From: Acidobacteriota bacterium
GTDB taxonomy: Bacteria; Acidobacteriota; Aminicenantia; Aminicenantales; Aminicenantaceae
Length of the DNA: 13,595 nt
Direction: 5' to 3'
Assembly: GCA_030609975.1 (NCBI GenBank)
Contig: JAUWSR010000064.1
Coordinates: 1-13,595 of the forward strand
Part shown: positions 6,861 to 12,603 of the stretch, one piece after another
Layout of the letters: the number at the start of each line of letters is the position of its first letter
Numbering within the stretch: position 1 is the stretch's first letter
Made by a program: the position numbers and the translations under genes
The notes under the pieces: generated by a model
What the model saw: the letters and a program-made list of their open reading frames with translations, nothing else
Told to the model about the DNA's origin: nothing
Database searches by the model: none

Positions 6861-7685
6861 ATGGACAAAGAAATGTCCCGCAGGGATATGCTGAGACTGG
6901 GTTCGATCGCCGGCGTGTCGGTAATCGGCGGTGGCCTTACCGGCGCCGCGTTTGCGGCTCCAGCTCAGGGTATGGACTCGATGTGGCCGTGGCCATTGAG
7001 CAAGAAAATCAATCTGGCCAAAGCCGCCAATCTGGCTTACCAGAACTACTACGTAAAGGGCTGCATGTACGCCTCGTTTACGGGCGTAGTTGCCCGGGTA
7101 GCCGATGATCTGGGCTCACCTTACAGCAACTTCCCCTTTGAGATGATGCACTATGGAGCCGGCGGAGGAGAACTGTGGGGTTCGTTATGCGGAACGCTCA
7201 ACGGCGGCCTGGCCGCACTTGCGATTTTTGTGAGTGACACCGGCTTGCGCCGGGAGATGGCCAACCAGCTTATGACCTGGTATGAACAAACTCTTCAGCC
7301 TGTCTGGGATCCAAAAACGCCCTTGAGACCCGTCCCTGCTAAACTGCCCAAATCGAAAGCAAATTCTCCCCTTTGCCACGTCTCCATCAGTCGTTGGGTG
7401 CAAAAATCGGGGTATGATCCTTTCAGCCCGGAGCGTGCGGACCGCTGTGGTCGCCTCGCTGGCTCGGTTGCCGAGTTTGTAGCCAGGCAGATTAATGAAG
7501 CCCTTATCAAGGGCCACCTACAGGATAGAAAACAGATAAGCAAAGCTGCTGACGACTGTCTTGGCTGCCATGGAAAGGGCCCGGCGGGTTTGAATGAACC
7601 CGATATCCTTAGCCGGATGAACTGCACACCTTGCCACGACACCGAAGTCGACCGGAAGATCTTCCCGCATCCAGAAATAAAGTAG
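6861..7685 (+). CDS. Split-Soret-type dihaem cytochrome c, Tat-exported
   Basis: A periplasmic redox protein of 274 residues. The N-terminus has a twin-arginine signal SRRDMLRLG (R7, R8), then a glycine-rich hydrophobic segment ending near AFAAPA. The core follows the split-Soret pattern: PWP motif, KGC (C68), YGAGGGELWGSLCG (C110) and SPLCHVSISRW (C172, H173), then C196. Two haem c sites stand at the C-terminus: CLGCH (233-237) and CTPCH (255-259). In the Desulfovibrio family member two haems per monomer stack at the dimer interface and the other cysteines hold a 2Fe-2S cluster; C68, C110, C172 and C196 are the candidates here. The core also fits the wider C_GCAxxG_C_C redox family, but the two CxxCH sites favour the cytochrome. 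It is expressed alone from a strong regulated promoter and closed by two hairpins. The physiological partner is unknown. Confidence 0.88.
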   Translation: MDKEMSRRDMLRLGSIAGVSVIGGGLTGAAFAAPAQGMDSMWPWPLSKKINLAKAANLAYQNYYVKGCMYASFTGVVARVADDLGSPYSNFPFEMMHYGAGGGELWGSLCGTLNGGLAALAIFVSDTGLRREMANQLMTWYEQTLQPVWDPKTPLRPVPAKLPKSKANSPLCHVSISRWVQKSGYDPFSPERADRCGRLAGSVAEFVARQINEALIKGHLQDRKQISKAADDCLGCHGKGPAGLNEPDILSRMNCTPCHDTEVDRKIFPHPEIK

Positions 7686-7694
7686 ATATTATTC

Positions 7695-7733
7695 TATCGC
7701 CCGCAATCCCTTATTCGGGGATTGCGGGCGATA
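7695..7733 (+). terminator. Long perfect hairpin behind the cytochrome gene
   Basis: A 16-base perfect stem, TATCGCCCGCAATCCC at 7695-7710 with its complement at 7718-7733, surrounds a seven-base loop and begins ten bases after the stop codon. The T-rich tract at 7746-7755 comes only after 12 more bases, so it may be a terminator, an RNA-stabilising 3' hairpin, or both. Confidence 0.75.
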
Positions 7734-7761
7734 TTCCGTTTGCGGTTTCTTTTTTCCTGTT

Positions 7762-7790
7762 AAAAAGGAGGCTGTCTGCCTCCTTGTTTT
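7762..7790. terminator. Bidirectional intrinsic terminator
   Basis: AAGGAGGC at 7765-7772 pairs with GCCTCCTT at 7778-7785 around TGTCT. It is preceded by further A residues and followed by GTTTT. It therefore reads as a hairpin plus T-run on the minus strand, for the symporter transcript, and as a weaker one on the plus strand. Confidence 0.75.
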
Positions 7791-8009
7791 ATTCCTCTGC
7801 TCCATGACTTTGTTTTATCTCTAAAGTTCAGCTCTATAACATCTAAACTGAACTATTCATAAATTTGGCCGACACCGAGATATATTTTCATTATAATCAA
7901 CCTATTACTCAATTCATCTTGCAGCATTGTGATGGAAACCTATCTAGAAGATGGGGATGTATTTACTCACGCCGATTTCAGGTATCAGCGAGTTATGCTA
8001 TTTGCTTTC

Positions 8010-9353
8010 CTAAGCGGTTTTGTCGGGCTTGAAATTCACCCAGCCGCTAAAGTAAGAGATCAAGAAAAAGACCAACATAAAAAGGAAAGCGATCCCGATG
8101 GACTGCCATATGCCCAGATTGGTCACCAACATGGGGGCAAAGGCGGTAATAAATCCACCGCCGAGGAAGGGCTCATAGATCATCTGTTTGAACCCGAAGG
8201 CCTTAGCGGTGTCGGTTTTATAAAGGGGATCGACCACCCTAAGCAAGAGCAGGCCGATGGCTGTCACTCCTGTCTGCATCCCAAACTCGGTAATACCCCT
8301 TTCGAACCAGAAACGCGAGAACATACGGGGCGCTAGAAACACCACACAGAACACCATCCATGAAATTCCGGTGAACATGATGATCACAAAAGGCCAAAGG
8401 TAAGCCACGAAGACATCCAGCTTGATGCTGGCGATGGCGGAGAGCACCAGGATATCCAGGGAAAACCCCAGGATGCGATCGAAGGTGTTTTTGTCGTAAT
8501 AACGATTGATCTTTGCTTTTATGGACAGCTTCTGTATGATCAATCCCCCGATCATGGCCAGGGGGAAAAGGGGGAATTTGTCAAATTCCGGGTGAATGGC
8601 CTTGAGGCCGGACAACATGACCCAGCCAACCAGCACCGCGATGCCTACGATGGCAAAATGGAAGGTGAGGGGCTCGATGGCCTCAGAGGCGACAGTGGCG
8701 GTGGCGATGGAAAACCGCTTGGGTTCGGGGATGAGGCCTTTTTTCTTGTAGGAAGGGATGCCCTTTTTTTCGCTCAAATAGGTGCAGTAGTCCTTGCGGA
8801 TGGCGATGTTGATCAGGACCATGCCTACGATCACGGCGCTTAAGATCCCAACCGTGGCCGACATAAGGGAAAGATCTCCGCCGGCGCTGAATCCATAGCC
8901 GTCAAAAGCGTGTTTCATGCCGGCTGCAGTCCCGTGGCCACCGGAAAAACCGATCTCCACGATACAGCCAAAAAGCCTATGCACTTTGAATAGGGGCACC
9001 AGGACTAACATTGTGACCAGGAGGGCGATGAAGTACTGCCCCATGCCTGCGACCACTCCAAAACAGAGCTGAGAGCCGCCGCTGGACCAGATCTTTTTTA
9101 TTCCCGGGATCGCCACGCCTAAAAAGAGGGTCGCAAAGACCAAGTTGATCAGGATCCCGGGCAAGGGCTGCCAGTTCCGGAGCACCCACTCAGGTATCAA
9201 ATTGAGACCGTAAGGGCCCACGGCCAGGGCGATGAAACCGGCGATGATTGCGGACGGCAGGAAGAGGCGCTGCAGCAGCGTGATATTAGCCCGGAGGGCT
9301 TTCCCGACGAGCAGGAAGGCCGAGAGGATGCAGAGACTGATCAAAAACTCCAT
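8010..9353 (-). CDS. gltS: Sodium/glutamate symporter, GltS (ESS) family
   Basis: An inner-membrane carrier expected to take up glutamate, or a related carboxylate, with Na+. It has 447 residues and about ten or more hydrophobic segments spread along its length. The family's inverted-repeat architecture is visible as two re-entrant signatures, GFSGGHGTAAGM in the first half and ITEFGMQTGVTAIG in the second, the latter followed by LRVVDP. A hydrophilic loop of about 50 residues (KKGIPSYKKKGLIPEPKRFS region) separates the halves. The start ATG 9353 has AGGAGG seven bases upstream (9361-9366, minus strand). It stands alone and converges on the cytochrome gene; the terminator at 7762-7790 would end its transcript. 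The exact substrate is inferred from the family only. Confidence 0.9.
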   Translation of the reverse strand: MEFLISLCILSAFLLVGKALRANITLLQRLFLPSAIIAGFIALAVGPYGLNLIPEWVLRNWQPLPGILINLVFATLFLGVAIPGIKKIWSSGGSQLCFGVVAGMGQYFIALLVTMLVLVPLFKVHRLFGCIVEIGFSGGHGTAAGMKHAFDGYGFSAGGDLSLMSATVGILSAVIVGMVLINIAIRKDYCTYLSEKKGIPSYKKKGLIPEPKRFSIATATVASEAIEPLTFHFAIVGIAVLVGWVMLSGLKAIHPEFDKFPLFPLAMIGGLIIQKLSIKAKINRYYDKNTFDRILGFSLDILVLSAIASIKLDVFVAYLWPFVIIMFTGISWMVFCVVFLAPRMFSRFWFERGITEFGMQTGVTAIGLLLLRVVDPLYKTDTAKAFGFKQMIYEPFLGGGFITAFAPMLVTNLGIWQSIGIAFLFMLVFFLISYFSGWVNFKPDKTA

Positions 9354-9521
9354 GCCATGACCTCCTGGAGCTACCTTAAAGGATTCATTTAGAAATGTCT
9401 ACGCTTGTGTCAGAAGAGTTTGGGTCTGTCTGAGTTATGTATTGGAAGTGCGCGAAGACCATTCAACTTTTGTCTTAAACGTGATATTGCTCTCCAGGGG
9501 TTTTTTTCATATGATAAGAAT

Positions 9522-9556
9522 GAGGTTGCTTCGTCACGGCGTTCCTCGCAATGACA
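9522..9556. repeat. Dispersed 'TTGCTTCGTC...CTCGCAATGAC' intergenic repeat copy
   Basis: From GAGGTTGCTTCGTCA to CTCGCAATGACA this resembles, from memory, a short sequence seen many times in intergenic regions of many bacteria (commonly read as GTCATTGCGAGG...GAAGCAATCTC in reverse). The ends TTGC/GCAA are complementary. It sits immediately ahead of the rlmB start and accounts for the non-conserved upstream frame. No second copy is in the window. Confidence 0.6.
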
Positions 9557-9557
9557 T

Positions 9558-9562
9558 AAAGG
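9558..9562 (+). promoter_or_regulatory. Ribosome binding site deciding the rlmB start
   Basis: AAAGG lies eight bases before GTG 9571. This is the codon at which homology to the family N-terminus begins, so it is preferred to the upstream TTG 9442 and ATG 9511. Confidence 0.6.
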
Positions 9563-9570
9563 TCAAATCT

Positions 9571-10290
9571 GTGCATAGAATCGTTCGCATCAACCCAATC
9601 ATGGAGCTTCTGAATGCCTCTCCGCAGCGTGTAAGCCGGCTTACGGTCCAGCAAGACAGCGAAAACCGCCGTGTCCAGGAGATCGTAGCTTTGGCCCGAA
9701 AACACCGGATTGTTGTGACCTATGCCCCCCGAAAAACCCTGGACCGCATGGATCGTCACCATCAGGGTGTGGTTGCCTGGGTTGCCCCCAAGGGCACCTC
9801 ATCTGTGAGTCAGATCCTGGCGGATTCCCCGCTGCCCTTCCTGGTCCTCTTGGATGGAGTGGAGGATCCTCAGAACCTGGGAGCGATCATCCGCACCGCT
9901 GAAGGTGCCGGGGTGGATGGCATCATCCTGCCGGAGCGGCGGGCGGCCGGATTGACGGATACGGTTTTCTCTGTATCTGCCGGTGCACTGGAGCACTTGC
10001 CGGTCGCCCAGGTTAAAAATCTGGCCCGCACCATGGATGAATTGAGGAAAAAGGATATTTGGCTGGTCGGGGCGGAGGGAGGAAGTGATTTGGCCTGGTA
10101 CGAATTTGATTATACCGGACCGATGGCATTGATCCTGGGATCTGAAGGCAAGGGGATGCGGCCGCTGATCAAAGAGAAGTGCGATGTTTTATTGTCCATC
10201 CCGCTTCTGGGCAAGATCACGTCTCTCAATGTCTCCGCGGCCGCGGCTGTCTTTTTATACGAGGTTGTCCGCCAGAGAAGACGCTCCTGA
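9571..10290 (+). CDS. rlmB: 23S rRNA (guanosine-2'-O)-methyltransferase, TrmH/SpoU (SPOUT) family
   Basis: Uses S-adenosylmethionine to methylate a ribose 2'-OH; for RlmB the target is G2251 of 23S rRNA. It has 239 residues from GTG 9571, close to the usual 245. The N-terminal RNA-binding domain contains INPIMELL and the family signature HQGVVAW (64-70). The knotted SPOUT domain carries motif 1, DPQNLGAIIRTAEGAG (99-114, with N102 and R108), motif 2, LGSEGKGM (E192), and motif 3, IPLLGKITSLNVSAAAA (N220, S222). Longer starts would translate the upstream repeat. An odd point is IVRINP where most relatives have a glycine (IxGxNP). Downstream, the small ORF and sigma gene follow after about 100 bases on the same strand. 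Motifs cannot fully separate RlmB from tRNA or other rRNA TrmH enzymes, but the HQGVVA signature and synteny favour RlmB. Confidence 0.88.
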   Translation: MHRIVRINPIMELLNASPQRVSRLTVQQDSENRRVQEIVALARKHRIVVTYAPRKTLDRMDRHHQGVVAWVAPKGTSSVSQILADSPLPFLVLLDGVEDPQNLGAIIRTAEGAGVDGIILPERRAAGLTDTVFSVSAGALEHLPVAQVKNLARTMDELRKKDIWLVGAEGGSDLAWYEFDYTGPMALILGSEGKGMRPLIKEKCDVLLSIPLLGKITSLNVSAAAAVFLYEVVRQRRRS

Positions 10291-10373
10291 ATCAAACATA
10301 AAGACCGGGATATATAGATAGAGAAAAGAGATACGTGAATAGAACCCACCGGGCAGAAATTTAATAAATTTTC

Positions 10374-10379
10374 GGAGGT
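10374..10379 (+). promoter_or_regulatory. Strong ribosome binding site ahead of the 34-codon ORF
   Basis: GGAGGT is nine bases before ATG 10389. It is the only strong site between rlmB and the sigma-factor gene, which argues that translation enters here. Confidence 0.6.
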
Positions 10380-10388
10380 TTGAATAAA

Positions 10389-10493
10389 ATGTGCCATTCA
10401 GTGGTATTTCCCCATGAAGAGAGTAAAAAATGGCTGAACAAACCTCCGTATGCGCAGACCGTCTATTCCCCGAGAGCCGGGGGGCAGCGATGA
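10389..10493 (+). CDS. Possible 34-residue peptide, translationally coupled to the sigma-factor gene
   Basis: ATG 10389 follows GGAGGT and opens a 34-codon frame (starting MCHSVVFPHEESKKW, rich in Pro, Lys and Arg, no membrane segment). Its stop TGA overlaps ATG 10490 of the sigma factor as ATGA. The junction is typical of coupled genes, while the sigma ATG itself has only a poor upstream site (GGGGGGCAGC). I do not recognise the peptide. It may be a real small protein, or a leader frame whose translation controls sigma-factor synthesis. Alternatively the sigma factor starts at ATG 10430 and this frame is incidental. Confidence 0.45.
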   Translation: MCHSVVFPHEESKKWLNKPPYAQTVYSPRAGGQR

Positions 10494-11047
10494 ACAAAGA
10501 GGCGCTGTCGGAAAAAGAGATCCTCTTGCTGGTGCGGAAAGGCGACCGGGAGGCCTATCAGGCGATCGTGGTCCGTTACATGCAGACCGCCTACTACATC
10601 GCCCTTGGCTTTGTGCACAATCAGGAAGATGCCCGCGACCTCTCCCAGGACGCCTTCATTCGAGCTTTTCGCAAGATCAAACAGTTCGATCCGGAGAAGC
10701 GTTTCTTCCCCTGGTTCTACAAGCTGCTGAAGAATCTGTGCTTGGATCATATCAAACGCCGCCGCCGCTATAACGAGGTTCCCCTGGATAGCGTTCAGGT
10801 GATCAAAGAGGAGAAGGAAGACCGCGAGATGAAAGCTGTGATGTGGAGGGGGATCGAAGAACTCCCCTTCGAACAGAGGGAGATCATCATCCTGCGCTAT
10901 TTCCGTCAGTATTCCTACCAGGAGATCGCCGAGATCCTCGGTAAGCCCATGGGAACGGTCATGTCCTCTCTCTTTTATGCCAAGAAAAAACTCAAAGTGA
11001 TCCTTAAAAAATACCTGTATGTGGATGGGATCCAGGCTAAGGAGTGA
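10490..11047 (+). CDS. ECF-type RNA polymerase sigma factor
   Basis: A small alternative sigma factor of the RpoE/SigW type, 185 residues from ATG 10490. Region 2 spans about 24-91: YQAIVVRYMQTAYYIALG, then the -10-recognition block DARDLSQDAFIRAFRKI and FFPWFYKLLKNLCLDHIKRR. Region 4 spans about 115-170: ELPFEQREIIILRYF, the helix-turn-helix YSYQEIAEILGKPMGTVMSSLFYAKKKL, which recognises the -35 element. An in-frame ATG at 10430 would add 20 residues with no family similarity. I prefer 10490 because it gives the usual short N-terminus and an ATGA overlap with the upstream small ORF, but the choice is uncertain. The next gene is its probable anti-sigma factor, three bases away. No clear ECF-type promoter was recognised upstream. 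Confidence 0.92.
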   Translation: MNKEALSEKEILLLVRKGDREAYQAIVVRYMQTAYYIALGFVHNQEDARDLSQDAFIRAFRKIKQFDPEKRFFPWFYKLLKNLCLDHIKRRRRYNEVPLDSVQVIKEEKEDREMKAVMWRGIEELPFEQREIIILRYFRQYSYQEIAEILGKPMGTVMSSLFYAKKKLKVILKKYLYVDGIQAKE

Positions 11048-11050
11048 CCC

Positions 11051-11497
11051 ATGGAGCATAACGAGATCAAAAAGCTCATTTCCTCCTACCATGAAGGCGT
11101 GTTGAACAGCAGCCAAAAAAGGCAGGTGGAGGAACACATTGCGGCCTGCAACGAATGTCGCAATGAATTCGAAGAGATGCGAAAATTTGAGGAGGTGATG
11201 GATAAAATGGAACTCAAACAACCCCCACAAGAAATGTGGCAGGTCTACTGGTCCTCGGTGTATAACCGTCTGGAGAGGAGAATCGGGTGGATTTTTCTTT
11301 CCATCGGTGCTATTATTCTTCTCTTTTTCGGCGGCTACAAGATGGTGGAAGGCATCATCCAGGATCCTACCATCCCCTTGCTACTCAAGTTCGGGATCCT
11401 AGCCGTTTTAGCCGGACTCGTTGTTCTGCTGGTTTCCATAGGGAGAGAGAGGATTTTTGTGCGGAAACGGGAACGGTATAAGGAGGTCATGAAATGA
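11051..11497 (+). CDS. Zinc-finger (zf-HC2/ZAS-type) membrane anti-sigma factor
   Basis: It should bind the adjacent ECF sigma factor and hold it inactive at the membrane until a signal arrives. It has 148 residues. The cytosolic N-terminus has the ZAS motif H29-x3-C33-x2-C36 (HIAACNEC) with an upstream H14. Two hydrophobic segments follow at about 78-98 (IGWIFLSIGAIILLFFGG) and about 110-130 (LLKFGILAVLAGLVVLLVSI), so both ends would be cytosolic. The family usually has one membrane helix and a large periplasmic sensor; here there is only a short loop between two helices and no sensor domain. Ribosome binding site AAGGAG at 11039-11044 overlaps the end of the sigma gene. Its own stop overlaps the next start as ATGA. 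Confidence 0.88.
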   Translation: MEHNEIKKLISSYHEGVLNSSQKRQVEEHIAACNECRNEFEEMRKFEEVMDKMELKQPPQEMWQVYWSSVYNRLERRIGWIFLSIGAIILLFFGGYKMVEGIIQDPTIPLLLKFGILAVLAGLVVLLVSIGRERIFVRKRERYKEVMK

Positions 11498-11808
11498 TCA
11501 TCGTCACCACCGATGAGATACCAGGTAGAACCATAAAGAAGACCTTGGGATTGGTCCGAGGCAACACCATCCGGGCGAGGCATGTCGGACGGGATATTAC
11601 GGCAGCTCTAAAGAATCTCGTAGGCGGGGAAATCACCGATTACACCAAGATGATGGCGGAATCCCGGGAACAGGCCTTGGACCGCATGGTCGAAGAGGCC
11701 GAGACCTTGAATGCCGATGCCATTGTGGGGACTAAGTTCACCACTTCCATGATCATGCAGAGTGCATCCGAGATCCTGGCCTATGGGACAGCGGTTTTAC
11801 TCGAGTAA
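11494..11808 (+). CDS. YbjQ/UPF0145 family protein
   Basis: A small cytosolic protein of 104 residues from the YbjQ family, annotated in databases as a putative heavy-metal-binding domain and of unproven function. Family blocks seen are DEIPGRTIKKTLGLVRGNT, HVGRDITAALKNLVGGEI, DYTKMMAESREQALDRM, ADAIVGTKFTTSMI and SEILAYGTAVLL, and the length is typical. Its ATG overlaps the anti-sigma stop (ATGA, 11494-11497), with AGGAGGT at 11481-11487, so it is translationally coupled to the sigma/anti-sigma pair and is probably part of the same response. There are no cysteines, so metal binding through thiols is unlikely. Confidence 0.88.
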   Translation: MIIVTTDEIPGRTIKKTLGLVRGNTIRARHVGRDITAALKNLVGGEITDYTKMMAESREQALDRMVEEAETLNADAIVGTKFTTSMIMQSASEILAYGTAVLLE

Positions 11809-11828
11809 TAGCTGAAGGAATTTCCGGC

Positions 11829-12488
11829 GTGTTTCAGAAGTCCGTATCTCTGTTCATTTCCCTTTTCATAGTCCTCACCATGGCTCTCCTCAGCTTCTTT
11901 CCGGGTGCACCTGTGAGAGAACGAGGGCGTTTCTCCATCTATTTCATGGAGGAAAAGGTCGGCTACGAGGAGTACACCTGGTTCCAGGATGAAAGAGGCT
12001 TCGTTCTCGAGGTCGAAGGGCGTATGACCAAGCCCATCCGCATGACCATCGAGGAACTGACCATCCGGCTGGACAACGGCTTTATCCCCAATTATTTCAA
12101 ATTTAGAGGCTCTGTGAGCGGCGTTGAGCAGGAGGTTACGAGCACGTTAAGAGAGGGTAAGGTTCTGAGTTCCATCAAGATGGGCGATCAAGAATACCAA
12201 CAATCCGCCGAAGTCAGGCGTGACACCTTTCTGCTGCCCAATCCCATGTTTTCTCCCTATATGGTCATCACCAAAAAATTCCAATGCAACCTGGAGGAAA
12301 GCGTGGAGCTTTCAGGTTACATCATCCCTCAAGTTGAGACGCTCTTTATGTTGGGCCTTCAAGAAGAGATGGGGTGCAGCCTGCTTATGGAGATGGGGGC
12401 CACTCAGATCGAGCTCCTCACCGATGAGCAGGGCCGGTTGAACGAAATCCGTATCCCCCTGCAAAAACTGCGAATCGTGCGCGATTAA
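11829..12488 (+). CDS. Exported protein of unknown function
   Basis: A 219-residue protein from GTG 11829 (AAGGAA at 11815-11820, eight bases upstream). Residues 5-26 are a hydrophobic signal or anchor (LFISLFIVLTMALLSFF) with no lipobox cysteine. The remainder lacks membrane segments and is rich in alternating hydrophobic/polar stretches, such as GRFSIYFMEEKVGYEEYTW and VSGVEQEVTS, typical of a beta-sheet periplasmic fold. The opening pattern around the GYEEYTW block recalls DUF3108-like proteins, but I cannot assign a family. It follows the YbjQ gene by 20 bases on the same strand and is likely the last gene of the sigma-factor operon, perhaps a cell-envelope target or sensor. No hairpin terminator follows. 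Confidence 0.75.
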   Translation: MFQKSVSLFISLFIVLTMALLSFFPGAPVRERGRFSIYFMEEKVGYEEYTWFQDERGFVLEVEGRMTKPIRMTIEELTIRLDNGFIPNYFKFRGSVSGVEQEVTSTLREGKVLSSIKMGDQEYQQSAEVRRDTFLLPNPMFSPYMVITKKFQCNLEESVELSGYIIPQVETLFMLGLQEEMGCSLLMEMGATQIELLTDEQGRLNEIRIPLQKLRIVRD

Positions 12489-12490
12489 GC

Positions 12491-12516
12491 GGGGTCAGGT
12501 CTTCATTTTACACTTT
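12491..12516. repeat. 'GGGGTCAGGTCTTCATTTTA' repeat-like sequence, possible RAYT/REP-type end
   Basis: GGGGTCAGGTCTTCATTTTA and the following CACTTT resemble, from memory, short repeat ends found beside REP-associated tyrosine transposase genes in many environmental bacteria. It starts two bases after the stop codon of the exported-protein gene. No transposase and no second copy are in the window, so this is a recollection to be tested. Confidence 0.4.
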
Positions 12517-12525
12517 CAAAAAATC

Positions 12526-12593
12526 CTTGACATTTGGATTATGTGAAACTAAAGTATACGCACACTGTCAAGTAATAAATAGACATATACGCA
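12526..12593. promoter_or_regulatory. Operator candidates: CTTGACA/TGTCAAG palindrome and paired TATACGCA direct repeat
   Basis: CTTGACA at 12526-12532 and TGTCAAG at 12566-12572 are perfect inverted partners 33 bases apart. TATACGCA occurs at 12555-12562 and again at 12586-12593, 31 bases apart (about three helical turns). The second copy directly abuts the ribosome binding site. They are plausible binding sites for the MerR-type protein encoded just downstream. Confidence 0.45.
12527..12555 (+). promoter_or_regulatory. Probable sigma-70 promoter of the tandem-MerR gene
   Basis: TTGACA at 12527-12532 (perfect -35) is followed after 17 bases by TAAAGT at 12550-12555 (4 of 6 for -10). The start of transcription would be near 12562, about 40 bases before ATG 12604. 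The palindrome and direct repeats listed next overlap it, which suits autoregulation. Confidence 0.6.
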
Positions 12594-12603
12594 AAGGTGT
12601 AAT

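Larger units (their letters stand above)
7686..8009. other. Convergent intergenic region with two strong hairpins
   Basis: It lies between the ends of the cytochrome gene (+) and the symporter gene (-). It contains the two terminator-like hairpins listed separately and a 7-base inverted repeat, AGTTCAG at 7825-7831 with CTGAACT at 7848-7854. I see no convincing gene in 7790-8009; a plus-strand frame that begins here runs antisense through the symporter gene and is a shadow. Confidence 0.6.
9354..9570. other. Divergent intergenic region between the symporter gene and rlmB
   Basis: It contains the symporter ribosome binding site (9361-9366, minus), the dispersed repeat at 9522-9556 and the rlmB ribosome binding site at 9558-9562. 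An open frame continues upstream of rlmB to TTG 9442, but it translates through the repeat and lacks family homology. No clear promoter hexamers were found. Confidence 0.5.

Noticed and set aside
7929..8336. Plus-strand frame of 135 codons starting in the intergenic region before the symporter end
   Set aside because: Most of it is antisense to the symporter C-terminus; its charged, His-rich translation is what a reversed membrane protein gives, and there is no ribosome binding site.
10430..10489. 20-residue N-terminal extension of the sigma factor from ATG 10430
   Set aside because: The extra residues do not resemble ECF N-termini and the start has only a weak GAGAG site; it remains possible but is less likely than ATG 10490.
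10463..11230. Long minus-strand open frame (255 codons) opposite the sigma and anti-sigma genes
   Set aside because: It mirrors two clearly conserved genes, has no family motifs of its own, and is His/Phe/Leu-rich as expected of an antisense shadow.
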